Part shown: piece after piece, positions 1 to 10,889 of the stretch
Numbering within the stretch: the stretch's first letter is position 1
How the letters are laid out: each line of letters begins with the position of its first letter
Notes under the pieces: model-generated
Told to the model about the DNA's origin: nothing
The model's database searches: none
Seen by the model: the letters and a program-made list of their open reading frames with translations, nothing else
Origin: Macrocystis pyrifera
Lineage: Eukaryota > Sar > Phaeophyceae > Laminariales > Laminariaceae
Length of the DNA stretch: 64,000 nucleotides
Direction of reading: 5' to 3'
Assembly (NCBI GenBank): GCA_031763025.1
Contig: JASSKH010000029.1
Location: 806,001-870,000 of the forward strand
Program-made: the position numbers and the translations under genes

Positions 1-79
1 CGGATTGTTCTGCTGGACCAACACAAAACACATCTACGTACGCGGTGGTATGTATATGTGACGTTCGGGTCAATTATGA

Positions 80-760
80 GTCGAAGAAAAACCTCGTCAA
101 CAGCTGCAGCAGTACCATTAGGACATATAATACCAGGGTAAGCGTCTCTATACGCTCGGCTTGTCGGTCTAACGCTTGAAACCGTTTTACACGTACTGGA
201 TTATATTGTTTGTTGCCTGGTTCTCCACCTCGAAATTCGGCATAACTTGAAGACCTAACGACTGCACCTGACAGGTCTTGTCCAACAGAGAGTTTATCGT
301 AGCAGGTTCCGCCGCTACCACTGCCGAACGACATCTACAACAGTGCTCTTCCAGCAGCAAAACAGCAGCAGCAGTAGCAGTAGGACATGTATGGCCAGGT
401 TCAGCGTCGCTTGACGCTCGGCTTGTCGACCTCACCCTTCGAACCTTTGTGCACGTGCCCGGTTTTGTTGGGTGTCTCCTGGTTCCCAACTTGACATTCA
501 TATTAATTTATAGACGAAAACTCTAAAACGTACCATGTGTCCAAAAACGCTTCTCGTAGCAGATGCCATCACTACTACTGTTGTACGACATCTACAGCAG
601 AGCTCCTTCTGTTTTTGAGCGCCCTAATCAGTAGGAGGGTTGGCCTGGCAGTACCGCCTGACGCATGGCTTAGGGGCACAACCCGAACGTCAATTAAGGC
701 ATGTACATTATGTCTGTGTGTACGCATCGACTTGGGTTTTGCCACGTCGAGCTCAACAAA
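80..760. repeat. Degenerate tandem repeat, about three units
   Basis: Three diverged units follow one another with a period of roughly 220-260 bp. Each has a phrase like 'acgacatctacaacag', a stretch like 'ggacatgtat.ccagg', and then 'cgctcggcttgtcg' (clearest near 150-160 and 415-430). Short CAG/CAA runs lie near 350-385. No cysteine module or other coding signal could be read in any frame. The unit differs from the 570-bp array that follows. Confidence 0.45.
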
Positions 761-1060
761 CAAACCCCGTTACGACATTCCACCCTTCTATATTTTCAAA
801 CCATGGCCCAGCCATGTGCCTACACACGTTGCCGCACCTAGCTCGCAACTCTGAACGACTTACAACCGCACAAAAAGGGGAAAGCGTATTTACTGTGTGT
901 GGAATTCACCGAACCCGCCGGTACTGGAATTAGTCCCGTGTGCGTTAAGCGCGGTGGACAAAAATGTGTGAACCATATTTCAGAAATCATACGCACGATG
1001 AGACACAGAGGAACTGCAAACCAGAAACTGCACTAACATAACACACGTTACTAGAGGGTT
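761..1060. other. No gene seen
   Basis: Nothing supportable was found here. It lies between the degenerate tandem repeat and the end of the cysteine-module array. Confidence 0.5.
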
Positions 1061-1193
1061 ATATTTCCTTGAAAAACCAACGAAAAAGCGATCGCGCTTC
1101 AAGCTCGTGCACATCCCTTCTAAATATCAAGGCTGCTGACAAACAACATTCACGACGAAATGTAGGAGACAATGTTAGAATATGGACACTCAC

Positions 1194-1454
1194 AGAAGTC
1201 GCAGCACAGGTCGTTGGTGCACCCAGAGTCGGCGCATTCGATGGTGGTAGCGTTAACCACGGGTGCGTAGCCATTGGGGCACGGGTGGTACGAGCAGAAC
1301 GCTTCACAGCATTGGGACACCTCGCAAGTGTCTCCGGCGCATGTTGTGTTCTGCGCGTACTCGACAGGAGTGTAGCCACTGGGACAGCCTATAGAGTTGC
1401 AAAGCAAGGCGCCTATGGTGCTGTTGTTGCTGGTGGTGTTTAAATCTTGGTGCA
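1194..1454 (-). CDS. Cysteine-module exon, intact (cluster 1, most 3' unit)
   Basis: This is a 261-nt internal exon. It is bounded by an acceptor ending GCGCAG (bases 1460-1455) and a donor GTGAGT (1193-1188), phase 1 at both ends. It encodes an Asn/Thr/Ser-rich linker and then two copies of the module C-x4-C-x14-C-x4-C-x4-C-C, joined by a CCEAFC bridge. All twelve cysteines are present. N-x-T sequons such as QNTTC suggest an extracellular, N-glycosylated product. I do not recognise a named family and no function is claimed. Lengths and cysteine spacing match exons 6 to 33 kb away, which supports true coding sequence. Confidence 0.7.
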
Positions 1455-1768
1455 CTGCGCAATAGATGAAGGCAAGGTTGGGGCACAGACCTATTAGGCA
1501 AACAATACGCTACGATTGTGGTCTGGATATGACAACCAAACGAGTTCACGGATAAAGTGGCGCAGACCTCGGGACGGTGTAGAAAACGATTTGCACACGC
1601 AATGCCGTCCTCGCGTCTATGAGCTCCTAATGCCAGTGCACCATGTCCCCGTACCTGTACTGCGTGAGGGTAACCCAGCACGACAACTCGCAAAAGTATG
1701 CAACTGACAACCAACATTCGTGACGAAATCTGAGAGAGAACGGTGAAAAGTTGAATGTGGAAATTCCC

Positions 1769-2031
1769 AGATGTCGCAGCACAGGTAGTTGTGAACCCAG
1801 AGTCGGCGCCTTGGACCGTGGAGACGTTAACCACAAGGGTGTAGCCATTGGGGCACGGGTGGTACGAGGAGAAGGCCTCGAAGCATTGGGACACCTCGTA
1901 AGCGTCTCCGGCACAGGTTGTGTTCTGCGCGCTCTCGATCAGACTATAGCCGTTGGGGCAGCCTATGGAGTTACATAGCAGGGCATCTGTGGTGCTGCTG
2001 TTGTTGCTGGTGGTCTTTGTATCTTGGTTCA
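1769..2031 (-). pseudogene. Cysteine-module exon, decayed
   Basis: Homologous to the units on either side but damaged. The acceptor (TGCAG before 2031) remains. The expected GTGAGT donor is replaced by GGGAAT-like sequence near 1765. Several module cysteines are substituted: the second pair of the first module has Tyr and Phe, the bridge Cys is Ser, and a later Cys is Gly. Towards the end the frame slips, so the terminal CC motif is lost in the original frame. The exon would probably be skipped, which costs no frame because neighbouring exons are phase 1. Confidence 0.6.
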
Positions 2032-2330
2032 CTGCACGAAAGGATGAAGGCAAGGTTGGTGCACTGTTATGTACGGTTGTAGTCTGGATATGGCAACATG
2101 ATAAGCGCATGGAGTGGGTGACGAAACCCGAGACAACAGGGATGGTGGGGATCATGGTTTCAACAGGCAATGCCGTTCTGGCAGCTATAAACACGTACCA
2201 TCAGTGAATTTCGTTGTTGTACCCGCCCCACGCGAGGGTGAACCAGCACGAGATCTGTGAATAAGAGAGCCACTAAAAATTAATATTCAGAAATAAGTTT
2301 GGCACAGAACATTTGAATGTGGACACTCAC

Positions 2331-2594
2331 AGAAGTTGTAACAAAGGTCGGTGGTGCACCCAGAGTCGGCGCATTTAGTGGTGGTAGTGTTAGCCACGGG
2401 GGTGTAGCCGTTGGGGCACGGGTGGTACGAGCAGAAGGCCTCGCAGCATTGGAACACCTCGCACGTGTCGCCGGCGCATGTTGTGTTCTGCGCGTTGTCG
2501 ATTGAATAATAGCCGTTGGGACAGCCTACGGAGTTGCACAGCAGCGCACCGGTTATGCTGTTGTTGCTGGTGGTCGTGTTTGTGTCTTGGCCCA
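2331..2594 (-). CDS. Cysteine-module exon, intact apart from one Cys (cluster 1)
   Basis: A 264-nt symmetric phase-1 exon with acceptor GCGCAG at 2600-2595 and donor GTGAGT at 2330-2325. It encodes a Thr/Asn/Ser linker and two C-x4-C-x14-C-x4-C-x4-C-C modules. In the second module the last CC pair reads CY, so one cysteine is lost. Sequons (NTT, NTTTT context) are frequent. Flanked by homologous exons at 1194, 1769 and 2898. Product inferred to be a secreted or cell-surface cysteine-rich repeat protein; family not recognised. Confidence 0.7.
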
Positions 2595-2897
2595 CTGCGC
2601 GACAGGATGAAGGTAAGGTTGATGCAGGTTTGGGTTAGACAAACGATACGCTACGGAAAGGGCAACGGGACTAGTGTTCGAAGGATTCGACACAGCCCGT
2701 GACATCAAGGCCCGTTTGGATTTGGTTTGAACACCCAATGTCGTGCTGGCATCTATGAGCACCTAGTATTGCTCACTACGTCGCCGTACCTATGCCGCGT
2801 TAGGATAAACCAGTCTTACAATTGGTAATAGTAGAGCTTCTGACAACCAACGTTCATGACGACATCTGGGTAACAATGTTCAAATTTGAAAACTCAC

Positions 2898-3163
2898 ACA
2901 AATTGCAGCACAGATCGGTGGTGCAGCCAGAGTCGGCGCATTCGATGGTGGTAGCGTTAACCACGGGGGTGTAGCCATTGGAGCACGGGTAGTACGAGCA
3001 GAACGCTTCGCAGCATTCGTAGACGTTGCACGTATCTCCGGCGGAGGTTGTGTTCTGCGCATTCTCGGTCGGAGTATAGCCGTTGGGGCAGCCTAGTGAG
3101 TTGCACAGCGGGGGGCGCCTGTGGTTCCGTTGTTGCTGGCGGTGGTGTTTGTAACTTGGTTCA
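2898..3163 (-). pseudogene. Cysteine-module exon with 2-nt frameshift
   Basis: The outermost unit of cluster 1 keeps both splice motifs (CGCAG acceptor before 3163; GTGAGT donor at 2897-2892). It is 266 nt long, against 264 and 261 for intact units. Aligned with the 2331-2594 exon, two extra bases lie in a C-rich run at about 3109-3116, just before the first module. The linker and the modules are therefore in different frames. After the shift both modules are still readable, with one Cys replaced by Ser. A sequencing error in the homopolymer cannot be excluded. Confidence 0.55.
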
Positions 3164-3380
3164 CTGCGCGAAAGGATAAAGGAATTGATGGTGAACTATT
3201 GGGGTAAGAAAGCGATACGCTACGGTCGTGGTCTGGATAACACAATAGAACAAGTGCACTAAGGAAGTGACGCCGTCCGTGACAGCAAGGACCGCGTGGA
3301 TAATTCATTTGAATACCTAATACCGTCTTGACATATCTTAACACTTAATGTCAGTGCACGTTGTCCCCGTACCGTTAAAT

Positions 3381-3729
3381 GAGGTTTCTAAGGGTGCATA
3401 AAATGCCGCCGCTCTTCAATGAAGTATGCCTTTCTATCCCAGCAGCCGCCAGAGCTTAAACATCGGAGTAAAATTCTGACTTCAGATTGCGGACAGTGGT
3501 ATGCCTGGGAGACCGCGGCGTCTCCAGGCTGCCCCCCTCATATCAGAGACGTTGTTAGACTCAGTTTGTTCTCAGTTTGTAACTCTGAGTCTCAGCTGCG
3601 GTAATTGCAAACTTGTCTGTCTGTTATGCCTGTCTGACCGCAAGGCTTATATTTTCGAACACTTTCCAATGGTCGATATATAAGGTCGTTACACATTTTT
3701 ATCGTAGAACGCATTCGACCCTTACGCAC
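3381..3729. other. No gene seen
   Basis: No exon, repeat or RNA gene could be supported in this stretch. Confidence 0.5.
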
Positions 3730-3962
3730 CTTTCATACTGAAACATACCATACCACGAAGCAAAATTGACCATATAACACATCCACGACACCATACCACC
3801 AAAATACCATACCAAATCCCATATACCACACCACCAATGATTTACCATACCACCAAAAATACCATATCACATCCCGTGCTTTTCCATGTAGTATATCAAC
3901 CCGTACCATCATACCACACCACGTCCCGTCTTTTTTCCATTTCATACCATATCACATTCCGT
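3730..3962. repeat. CATACCA-rich low-complexity tract
   Basis: Irregular repetition of 'cataccac', 'ataccatacca' and 'catatcacatcccgt' motifs. Open frames across it on the minus strand are made of Trp, Tyr and Val from the repeat and are not evidence of a protein. Confidence 0.75.
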
Positions 3963-4376
3963 ATATCAAACCGTAGGAATGGTGGTGAGGTCATATATGA
4001 GGTGTGCAACAGCAGCTGCAGGACCAAGTGGGTCCGCCGGGCGCTTGCGACGATCGCCCCTGCTCGGACCATGGCATTCCTTCAATATGAGCTGCGTCCC
4101 CTGCCCCTCTCTTCCCGTATCAAATAATATGTTTTTCGGAGTAATATGCAATAGTGCCTCTATCTTCCAGTAATAGTAGGCTGTGAATGTGTCTGGTGCA
4201 TCACTATTAGTATAAATAAACAGCAGGAACAAGTGGGTTCGCTAAGCGCTGGACGCTTGAGGGCGCTGGAACTGGGGTGGGGATGGCTTCCCTTTGTTGC
4301 ACTACAGTAGAATAAAACAGGTTTCGTTAGCCTGCCCCCGATGCTTGTTGTGATGCGATTCACTGTATACTGATGT
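3963..4376. other. No gene; fragment of inverted-repeat family near 4165-4215
   Basis: The stretch 'taatagtaggctgtg.a.gtgtct.gt.ca' around 4170-4200 also occurs near 5866-5905 and, inverted, near 5515-5550 and 10205-10255, so this is a partial copy of the family described at 5866-7070. No coding signal is seen. Confidence 0.4.
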
Positions 4377-5282
4377 TCACCTGGTACTCAAATGTTGCTG
4401 ACTTGCGATGACTGCTTGCATACGAACGAGTACAAGCAGTACTTTAGAGCAGTATAAGATCTGGTGGGTAAGGGCATACGCGTACCAGGTACCAGGTCCC
4501 CGGTAGATATCATGATGGCTGCGAAGATACGGACGGAGGTACCGAATTGAGCACCCTCTAGGTAGCCGAAGCAGCTTGGTGTTCGAGTAGCACTTCTGTA
4601 TTAAAGTATTAATATATACATTGTCTATTATTGTGCTCCGTACCAGGTACGCCTGAATGGTAGCGTGATGGTTGATGATATTAGCCGGTTGATACGCGTC
4701 GTGTGCCACTTCATATATATCTGCCCTACACATGGTGCTTTTTGCGTGTTGTGTTATCACCTATATATGTACCTCATCGCCGTGTCACATCGGTACTTGC
4801 TATTAATAGTACAAACGCGTACCAGGTACCAGGTAGGTAAAACAAAGAAAGCAAAGGAAAAAAATCGAAAGAGGAAAGTTACCAGGAAAAAAGAAGTGAA
4901 AAAACTGCCGTGCCTCCCAAGGTTTTGTGGCGAGAGCGTATGAACGACTACAAGCAGTGCTTTAAAGCAGTATATGTCCTGGTGAGAGGTAAGTGCATAC
5001 GCGTACCAGGTACAAGGTGCCAGGTAGGTATCACGAACCACGACGAATATCCCATGTCCTGTACCACCACGAGTAGTACCGCACCAGGGTACCAGGCATC
5101 AAATAATGAGCAACGCAGTAAAAAATAGCATTACAAGGACGAAATAGTGCAAGCCAACGATACGTCGTGCACCGTATCAGCGTCGCAAACAGCGTCCCTT
5201 GTACCCACTGCCTGGTACCTGGTACCTCGTACCTGTGTATGCACTCACCTCTATTTGATACCTGGTACCCTGGTGAGTGAGT

Positions 5283-5396
5283 GTGTTCTTCCTATTAAAA
5301 CGTTCTTGCTACACGTCGACATCCAACACAACCAGTGTCCGTGGCGATTCTTCAATCCTAGAGAGTTCAAGTTCTGTGGTCACGAAACTACGACAC
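5283..5396 (+). repeat. Dispersed repeat B, copy 1
   Basis: Carries the family signature: 'ttcttgctacacgtcgacatcc' then 'accagtgtccg', 'gattcttcaatcctagag' and 'tctgtggtcacgaaactacgac'. Other copies lie at 5606 (inverted), 11811, 12297, 18560 (inverted), 60905 (partial) and 61655. No open frame is conserved among copies. Confidence 0.7.
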
Positions 5397-5605
5397 GCCT
5401 GGTACCTGGTACTTGATACCTGGTACCCACTGCCTGGTACCAGGTCGCTGGTACCTGTGTATGCACTTACCTCTCACCAGACCTCATAATACTTATGTTG
5501 GTATTGATATTTAGTGGTGCACGAGACCCTTTCGCAGCCTACTATTAAATATTAATAATACTACTGCACTGAAGCTCGTTTTTCAGAGTATACAATAATA
5601 GTGCG

Positions 5606-5668
5606 TCTAGGATTGAAGAACCGGCACGGACACTTGTTGTGCTGGATGTCGACACGTGGAAAGAACGA
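5606..5668 (-). repeat. Dispersed repeat B, copy 2 (inverted, truncated)
   Basis: Reverse complement of the first half of repeat B ('aggattgaagaa', 'cggacact', 'ctggatgtcgac'). With copy 1 at 5283 it forms an inverted pair separated by about 200 bp. Confidence 0.65.
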
Positions 5669-5760
5669 AATCACTCTCACCAGGGTACCAGGCATCAAAC
5701 AATATGTTTTTCACAGTGTGCTGTATTGCGTCGAGTTTCTAGTAACACTATAATACTTGA

Positions 5761-5871
5761 TATTGCGGGGGTCCATAGTTAATAGGACCCATGGAATACG
5801 TAAAAAACCTTTATATTTACCTATTTTTAATAGCAATATTGGGTCCTATTTACTATGGTCCCCCGTAATAG
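5761..5871 (+). mobile_element. MITE copy 1 (~110 bp)
   Basis: Left end 'gcgggggtccatagttaa', right end 'ttactatggtcccccgtaat'. These are inverted repeats around an A/T-rich centre containing 'aacctttatatttacctattttt'. Same family as nine other copies in this window. No coding capacity. The left TIR has a G where other copies have A ('attgcggg'). Confidence 0.8.
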
Positions 5872-7070
5872 TAGGCTGTGCAAGTGTCTTGTACACCACC
5901 ATTAAACGTCAATACCAACAACACCCTTTACGAACCACGACGAATATCCCATACCCTGTACGACCAGGAGCAGTACCGATAGCCAGCACGCAGACACTCA
6001 GTCTCAGCCAAAAACCCCTCCTGCTGGGGTGCCGCCTGTGCCGCGGTCCCGACTGGTGTTTCTTGTCACTCTCAGCAACTCCACGGACCCACTGTGACTT
6101 TGAAAACAACCAAAGGCAATCAAACTGATAGGAGCGCTCGACGCATTCCATTGAGGGCAACATCAATGCTTTTGCGGAGTATGCAATAATGGGTCCGATT
6201 CCATCGGACGGTACGCTACCTATGCGAAGGCGGTGTTACTAGTTTTGTTTGAAGGTTTTACTATATAGATACATACCCACGTTTGTTGGATTTTTCCCTT
6301 CCTGTAGCTACCGTCTCGCTGTATTTTGGGAGATCTACACTGAAATTGAGATTGACAGATTTGGTATTGGGATTGCCGTTTTACGTTGGCAGTCATTCAT
6401 GATGGAAGCAGGGATTGCCGTTTTACGTTGGCAATTTTTCGTGATGGAATTTGGAGCTGCCGTACCGTGGCGGCTAACTTCTGATGGAAGTTGGGATTGA
6501 CCCAGATTTGGATTGAGATTGCTGTTTTACCTTGGCAATTAGTCATCATCTATTTTGGGACTTGCTGTGTTGTCTGGCGGTATGTGATGATAGTCGTTCG
6601 GGGCCTGTCGTATCTCGCACAGAGTAGGGGGGCTGTTTGTGATACGCTGTACTCGATACTGGTCTGGGGATATCTGACGCCTTCAGATAATTTCTGGGGT
6701 TTCGTTGTATGCGTCTAGGCATTATTTTGTATGCCTGAAGTATTCTGGGTTTTGGGTATGGCGCGCCTTGCGATGCAGTGGTGATGCTAAAATACGACCC
6801 GAGGCTTGGTGCTAAGGTACTCCTCGAGATATACGAGAGGGTAGAGCGTGACTAAAACGTACGACTTACTCCTGTGTGGTTTACGTGGCGGAACCTCTGG
6901 CGTCAAGGTATTGGACCGCCTCGTATTTATTGGAGCCTTTGACGATCAAGTAGTAGGTACTACCGTGCTTCTTCGTGTGGGTGTATTCCGGTGGTGATAA
7001 GAGAATATATCTACAGCTCTTCTTCGTTACGCTATGTACATCGGTAGACCACGTGATTCCAAGTTCACCT
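5866..7070 (+). repeat. Left arm of large inverted repeat
   Basis: Two blocks match the reverse complement of 9565-10255. Block D (about 5866-6070) includes 'acgacgaatatcccat', 'gagcagtaccgata' and 'ggtcccgactgg'. Block C (about 6625-7010) includes 'tactcgatactggtctgggg', 'ggggtttcgtt', and then 'cttgcgatgca', 'cctctggcgtcaaggta' and 'ggagcctttgacgatcaagta'. In the right arm C and D are adjacent; here they are separated by about 555 bp. The last ~60 bp (7010-7070) is also inverted at about 7395-7470 ('ggaatcacgtgg'). No protein could be recognised. Confidence 0.6.
6071..6624. repeat. Insertion between repeat blocks D and C, with internal repeats
   Basis: Absent from the right arm of the inverted repeat, so it was inserted here or deleted there. 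It holds imperfect repeats of 'gggattgccgttttacgttggca' followed by 'tgatggaa' (about 6370-6550, four units with period 50-60 bp). No coding or transposon signal seen. Confidence 0.5.
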
Positions 7071-8630
7071 CCGACGGCAGTGTACTCGAACATTCGGTAG
7101 CTTTACTCCGGCACTGACCGGCTGTCTAGCACTTGCCTGCTGCATGGTCGGCCCGCTCCTCCCATTGGCATTCAACGGGACCGCTGCCTCGGCCGAAATC
7201 CTTAACAGCGGCTCTTTCTCCGCTGTCAACGACGCTCTTTTCGCTGCAAACGACACGTCTCACTCAGCCAAATACGTCGATACCTGGTCAAGCTTTTGCC
7301 TAAGCAGCTCGCTCTCATTTTCCTTAGCGGTACCCCTTCTAGCAGCACCAGGCCTGGAAACACAATATCGTGTTTAAATAAACTGCTGTCGCACGTGAAA
7401 TTGGAATCACGTGGCCTGCCGATATAATAGCGTAAATGAGAGCTGTAGATAGAAATACATACAGATATCTCACTCTCTGAGCTTGCTCGGCTGGTACAGC
7501 TGGACATCCCTGGCCTCTAAGAGCTCCCACTCGAAAATCGCCTCCTTTTATTACTTGCCGGACATTTCCAGCGGGTCTTTGTTTTCTCCATTTCTCCTGG
7601 CACCTTCAGTCCTTTTATCTTTCTTCTTTCGTTTCGTGTGCGTGCGCGTACTCGGAGCACGGCACCGCGGGCGAGCGCGGCACCGTCGCAGGTGTCAGCA
7701 GGTTCTGGCGGGTAGAGTGATTGTTGCAAGGAGCGCGGTCGCCGTGTTCGTGGCTAGGCGTCACGTGTGCCTCGAGACACGAGGGAAGCATGAGTGGGCT
7801 CTGTCTGGTCTCCTGGTGTGGTTCGGGTTATACTATGTATGAGTATATATGGGCTGTTTCGATAAGCAAAATGAAATTCAAGCGGTGCTTATTTTGGCGA
7901 TCAATCTAAAATTCACCGAGAGAACTATTAATATGCATTTTGAGTACCAACATTGTCGAGCTGGCGAAGGAGGTCCACGGTCAGCACCGGGCTTCACGCG
8001 AGGCGGGCGACGGGGATCACTGCGGAAGAGAGGGAGGAAAGCTTCACCCGGACCGAATCGGTAGCTAGATGGTCGCGAGAAGGGCGGGTGGCGCACGAGG
8101 CTGAGAGAGGAGCTCTGCAGTTTGATATTTCTTCTTCTTCTTTTTGGCCGGTGTAAGGTGTTCCAATCAAGCAGGAAATTATTACACGAGAGGCGACGGG
8201 CATTTGTTTTCTTTCCTATTTTTTCAGTTTCATTTTCATTATTCTTGCGGTGCTTCTGTGCCGTGCTGTGCTTTCTTTTTCGTACATACGAGTACAGACA
8301 TAGAGCATATCAAAAGAAGAAAATAAGACCCTACCTGGGTTATGCACGTACGTACGACATGTCAGCGAGCGTAGCGGAAACCCGATCGCGGCGCGAAGCG
8401 TATGTGTCGTCCGAGCTGTTTTTTCTTGAATCATGGCGGAGGGACTCTTGGCATTATCAAGTCGCCAGTTTGCAACTACAATGATTATCATGAAACAAAA
8501 TAGGGTTTTAGCCAAAATCAGGTATACCTGGCCACTTTTCGGCCAAAATCAGTTACATGCTAAAAACAAGTACAAAACACACCCCTGGAGCCCTCCTACT
8601 GGAGGTATACGTGATTTTTTCTACTCTGTC
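7071..8630. other. No gene supported; spacer of inverted repeat
   Basis: Contains the short inverted partner of 7010-7070 at about 7395-7470 and otherwise unremarkable sequence. A segment near 8510-8570 ('gccaaaatcaggtatacctgg') is inverted at about 9395-9450 ('cctgattttggc'), inside the same spacer. Confidence 0.45.
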
Positions 8631-8718
8631 TATTACGGGGGTCCATAGTTAACGGGACCAAATTTTGTTAGTAAAAAAATGTAGATATATAGGATTTCAA
8701 CTATGTACCCCCGTTATA
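8631..8718 (+). mobile_element. MITE copy 2 (short, ~88 bp)
   Basis: 'tattacgggggtccatagttaa' at the left and 'ctatgtacccccgttatag' at the right. The centre is shortened and rearranged compared with the ~110-bp copies, so this is an internally deleted member. Confidence 0.7.
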
Positions 8719-9564
8719 GCTTTCAACTTTCAACTGATTTTTGTCAACTTTGAACCAATCACAGCAGCCATACGTACACTGCTGTGTTTTCTCTCCGTAT
8801 GCGTCTGCCCTCCCTTGGTTGAAATTCTGCTGTATTGACGTATAAAATCTGTACTCGTACGTCGTACGTCGTACGTAAAAATACGTATATACATGCATAC
8901 ATGCGTACGCTGGTTTCGTTTTTTCTCCTTTGGGATGTGCGACGTGCTTCGGTTATTAATAATTGTTGCGTGTACTCTGTTGTTTTCTATGTTCACAGCA
9001 GTCTTTACAGTACCTACCATGGCCACACGGCATTTCGTCTGCACCACCCCGCGTCGAGGTGGTCTCAGGTTTGGTATGGCAAGATAATTTCGTGCCGAGC
9101 AGGCGGTTCCGCGAGGACGGTCTGGAAGATATAAAGCCGTCAACGGGGGGGGGGGGGGGGCGCCAGAGTAAATACTCTTAGCGCTCCCGCCGTGGCGAAA
9201 CAAACGAAGCATATTAATAGTGACTCTCTGCAGGTCCAAGTGGAGCCCGTGGTACCTACACCCTAGGGCTGAAGAAAACAAAACAATTCAGATTTTGGAA
9301 GCCATGTGGCACGCTTAGTGCTGTAGGCGCATTCTTTTTCCACCGGATTGTCATGGACATCACACCGCTCGTGGTGCGCTTTTTTTACTTGGTTTTAGAA
9401 TGTACCTGATTTTGGCCCAAACGGATCAGGTACACCTGATTTTGGCGTTTGCCCAAAAAAATATATTCAATCATGGACCTCTGTCCGCTACGCATGACGT
9501 GATGTGCATTTCCTTCCTGAGCGAGCGTAGCGGGCGGCGTAGGCCGCCCGGGGGGGCGAAGCGC
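8719..9564. other. No gene; CGTAC repeats and a G16 tract
   Basis: 'cgtacgt' is repeated several times around 8855-8910. A run of 16 G lies at 9145-9160. No exon was supported. Confidence 0.5.
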
Positions 9565-10255
9565 CTTGTATATACTAGTATCACCACCGGAATACAGCCA
9601 CACGCAGACGCACAGTACCTGATCGTCAAAGGCTCCAATAAATACCAGGCGTTCCAATACCTTCACGTCAGAGGTCTCGCCACATAAAAACCACCTAGCT
9701 AGGGGTAAACCGTAGTATTTAGTCACGCTTACCCTCTCATATATAAGGAGGAGTATCTTAGCATCAAACCCCGGGTCGTAGCTTAGCATCACGACTGCAT
9801 CGCAAGGCAAGCCATACCCACATCCCTGAAGACTCAGGCATACCAAACAATGCATCGCAAGGCGAGCCATACCCACATCCCTGAAGACTCAGGGATACCA
9901 AATAATGCCTAGACAGATACGTATTACCTGGTACCTGGTACATGATCAAACGAAACCCCAGGATATATATGAAACCGTCAGATATCCCCAGACCAGTATC
10001 GAGTACGGCGTACTACAAACAGAGACCAGTCGGGACCGGCACCGACGGCACCCTAGCAGGCGGGGTTTGACTGAGACGGAGCGTCTGCGAGCTGGATATC
10101 GGTACTACTCGTGGTTGAACTGGGCGAGGACATGAGATATTCGTCGCGGTTCGTAAAGGACATTCGACATGCTAGAAACAAATCTGCGTCGTGTTGTTGG
10201 TATTAATAGTGATGATGATGCACGAGACACTTTCCCAACGTACTATTACTACAAG
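9565..10255 (-). repeat. Right arm of large inverted repeat
   Basis: Reverse complement of blocks C (about 9580-10000) and D (about 10018-10255) of the left arm at 5866-7070, here contiguous. Within block C a segment containing 'catcgcaaggc' and 'gagccatacccacatccctgaagactcagg' is duplicated in tandem around 9800-9900, with a period of about 60 bp. Arms are diverged and contain no recognisable transposase. Confidence 0.6.
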
Positions 10256-10524
10256 AAGAGTGGGGATGACGAACGTGACAGATCTACGGTGGTGGTGGTC
10301 TACAGCGGGGTGTCTTGATCTTGCGCTTTTACGCACGACGGTTACAAAGGAATCGGTTGAACTCACAGCTAACGTGCATTTCTTAGTTTTTTATAAACGG
10401 AACTGCATTCATACACATGGAATACGCGCGAACGGCTCGTCATACAACTTGTAAACATCAGTAGCTAATTCCGACATAAACACATGGAAATTTGTAAGTC
10501 TTATCACAGTGACTGAGAACCGTG

Positions 10525-10785
10525 ACGAGACGGGACGGGACAAATTTTACTTGTTTGGCAGGGAAACAAAAATGAACTGGGACGGTAAAATGACGACATA
10601 AAACGTTGGCGGGGCGGGACGGGACGGGACAGCGGATGCATAATTTCTCGGCGGGAAGGGACGGTACATATTTTTTTCCACAGCGTGACCGGGCGGTAAC
10701 TATTTTTTTCTTCGGCGGGGCGGAACGGTAAATATTTTGCTTTCGGCGGGACGGGACGGTAAACGTATTTTTCCTCTTTCCCGCT
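10525..10785. repeat. Degenerate GC-rich minisatellite
   Basis: Repeats of 'cggcgggacgggacggtaaa.tattttt' with a period near 38 bp. About five diverged units are visible. G-rich halves alternate with T-rich halves. Minus-strand frames through it give a Pro/Arg pattern that comes from the repeat. Confidence 0.6.
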
Positions 10786-10889
10786 GCAAGGTCGTCGCGG
10801 TTGTACGTGAAGAAATCCCCGCACTGCTGGTTGCGCGCAGGAAGCCGTCTCTATGGTCGCGAGGAAGGCAACTTTGTGACCACCTTGAA

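Larger units (their letters stand above)
1061..3380 (-). repeat. Tandem array of four ~570-bp exon-plus-intron units
   Basis: Exon starts on the minus strand fall at 3163, 2594, 2031 and 1454, so the unit is 563-577 bp long and includes both exon and intron. Intron segments are also shared: 'ctgacaaccaac.ttc.tgacga' recurs near 1135, 1700 and 2840, and 'gagggtgaaccagcacgag'-like text recurs near 1670, 2235 and 2800. The array grew by duplication of whole exon-intron units. First and last exons of the gene are not recognisable in the window. Confidence 0.8.
4377..5760. repeat. GGTACC/CCAGGTACC palindromic motif cluster
   Basis: Short palindromic phrases built from 'accaggtaccaggta' recur near 4485-4500, 4640, 4815-4833, 5003-5022, 5090, 5210-5235, 5260-5275, 5396-5460 and 5690. 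They are often preceded by 'catacgcgt' or followed by 'gtgtatgcact'. The same phrase appears near 9930, 33030 and 33130. The motif can pair with itself and looks like a fast-expanding interspersed repeat. No gene is supported in this interval. Confidence 0.6.

Noticed and set aside
1304-2194. 296-codon minus-strand frame spanning exon 3, intron and exon 4 shadow
   Set aside because: It reads through intron sequence and enters the next exon out of frame; only the cysteine-module part is meaningful.
3733-3945. Long Trp/Tyr/Val-rich minus-strand frame
   Set aside because: Generated by the CATACCA repeat; composition is not protein-like.
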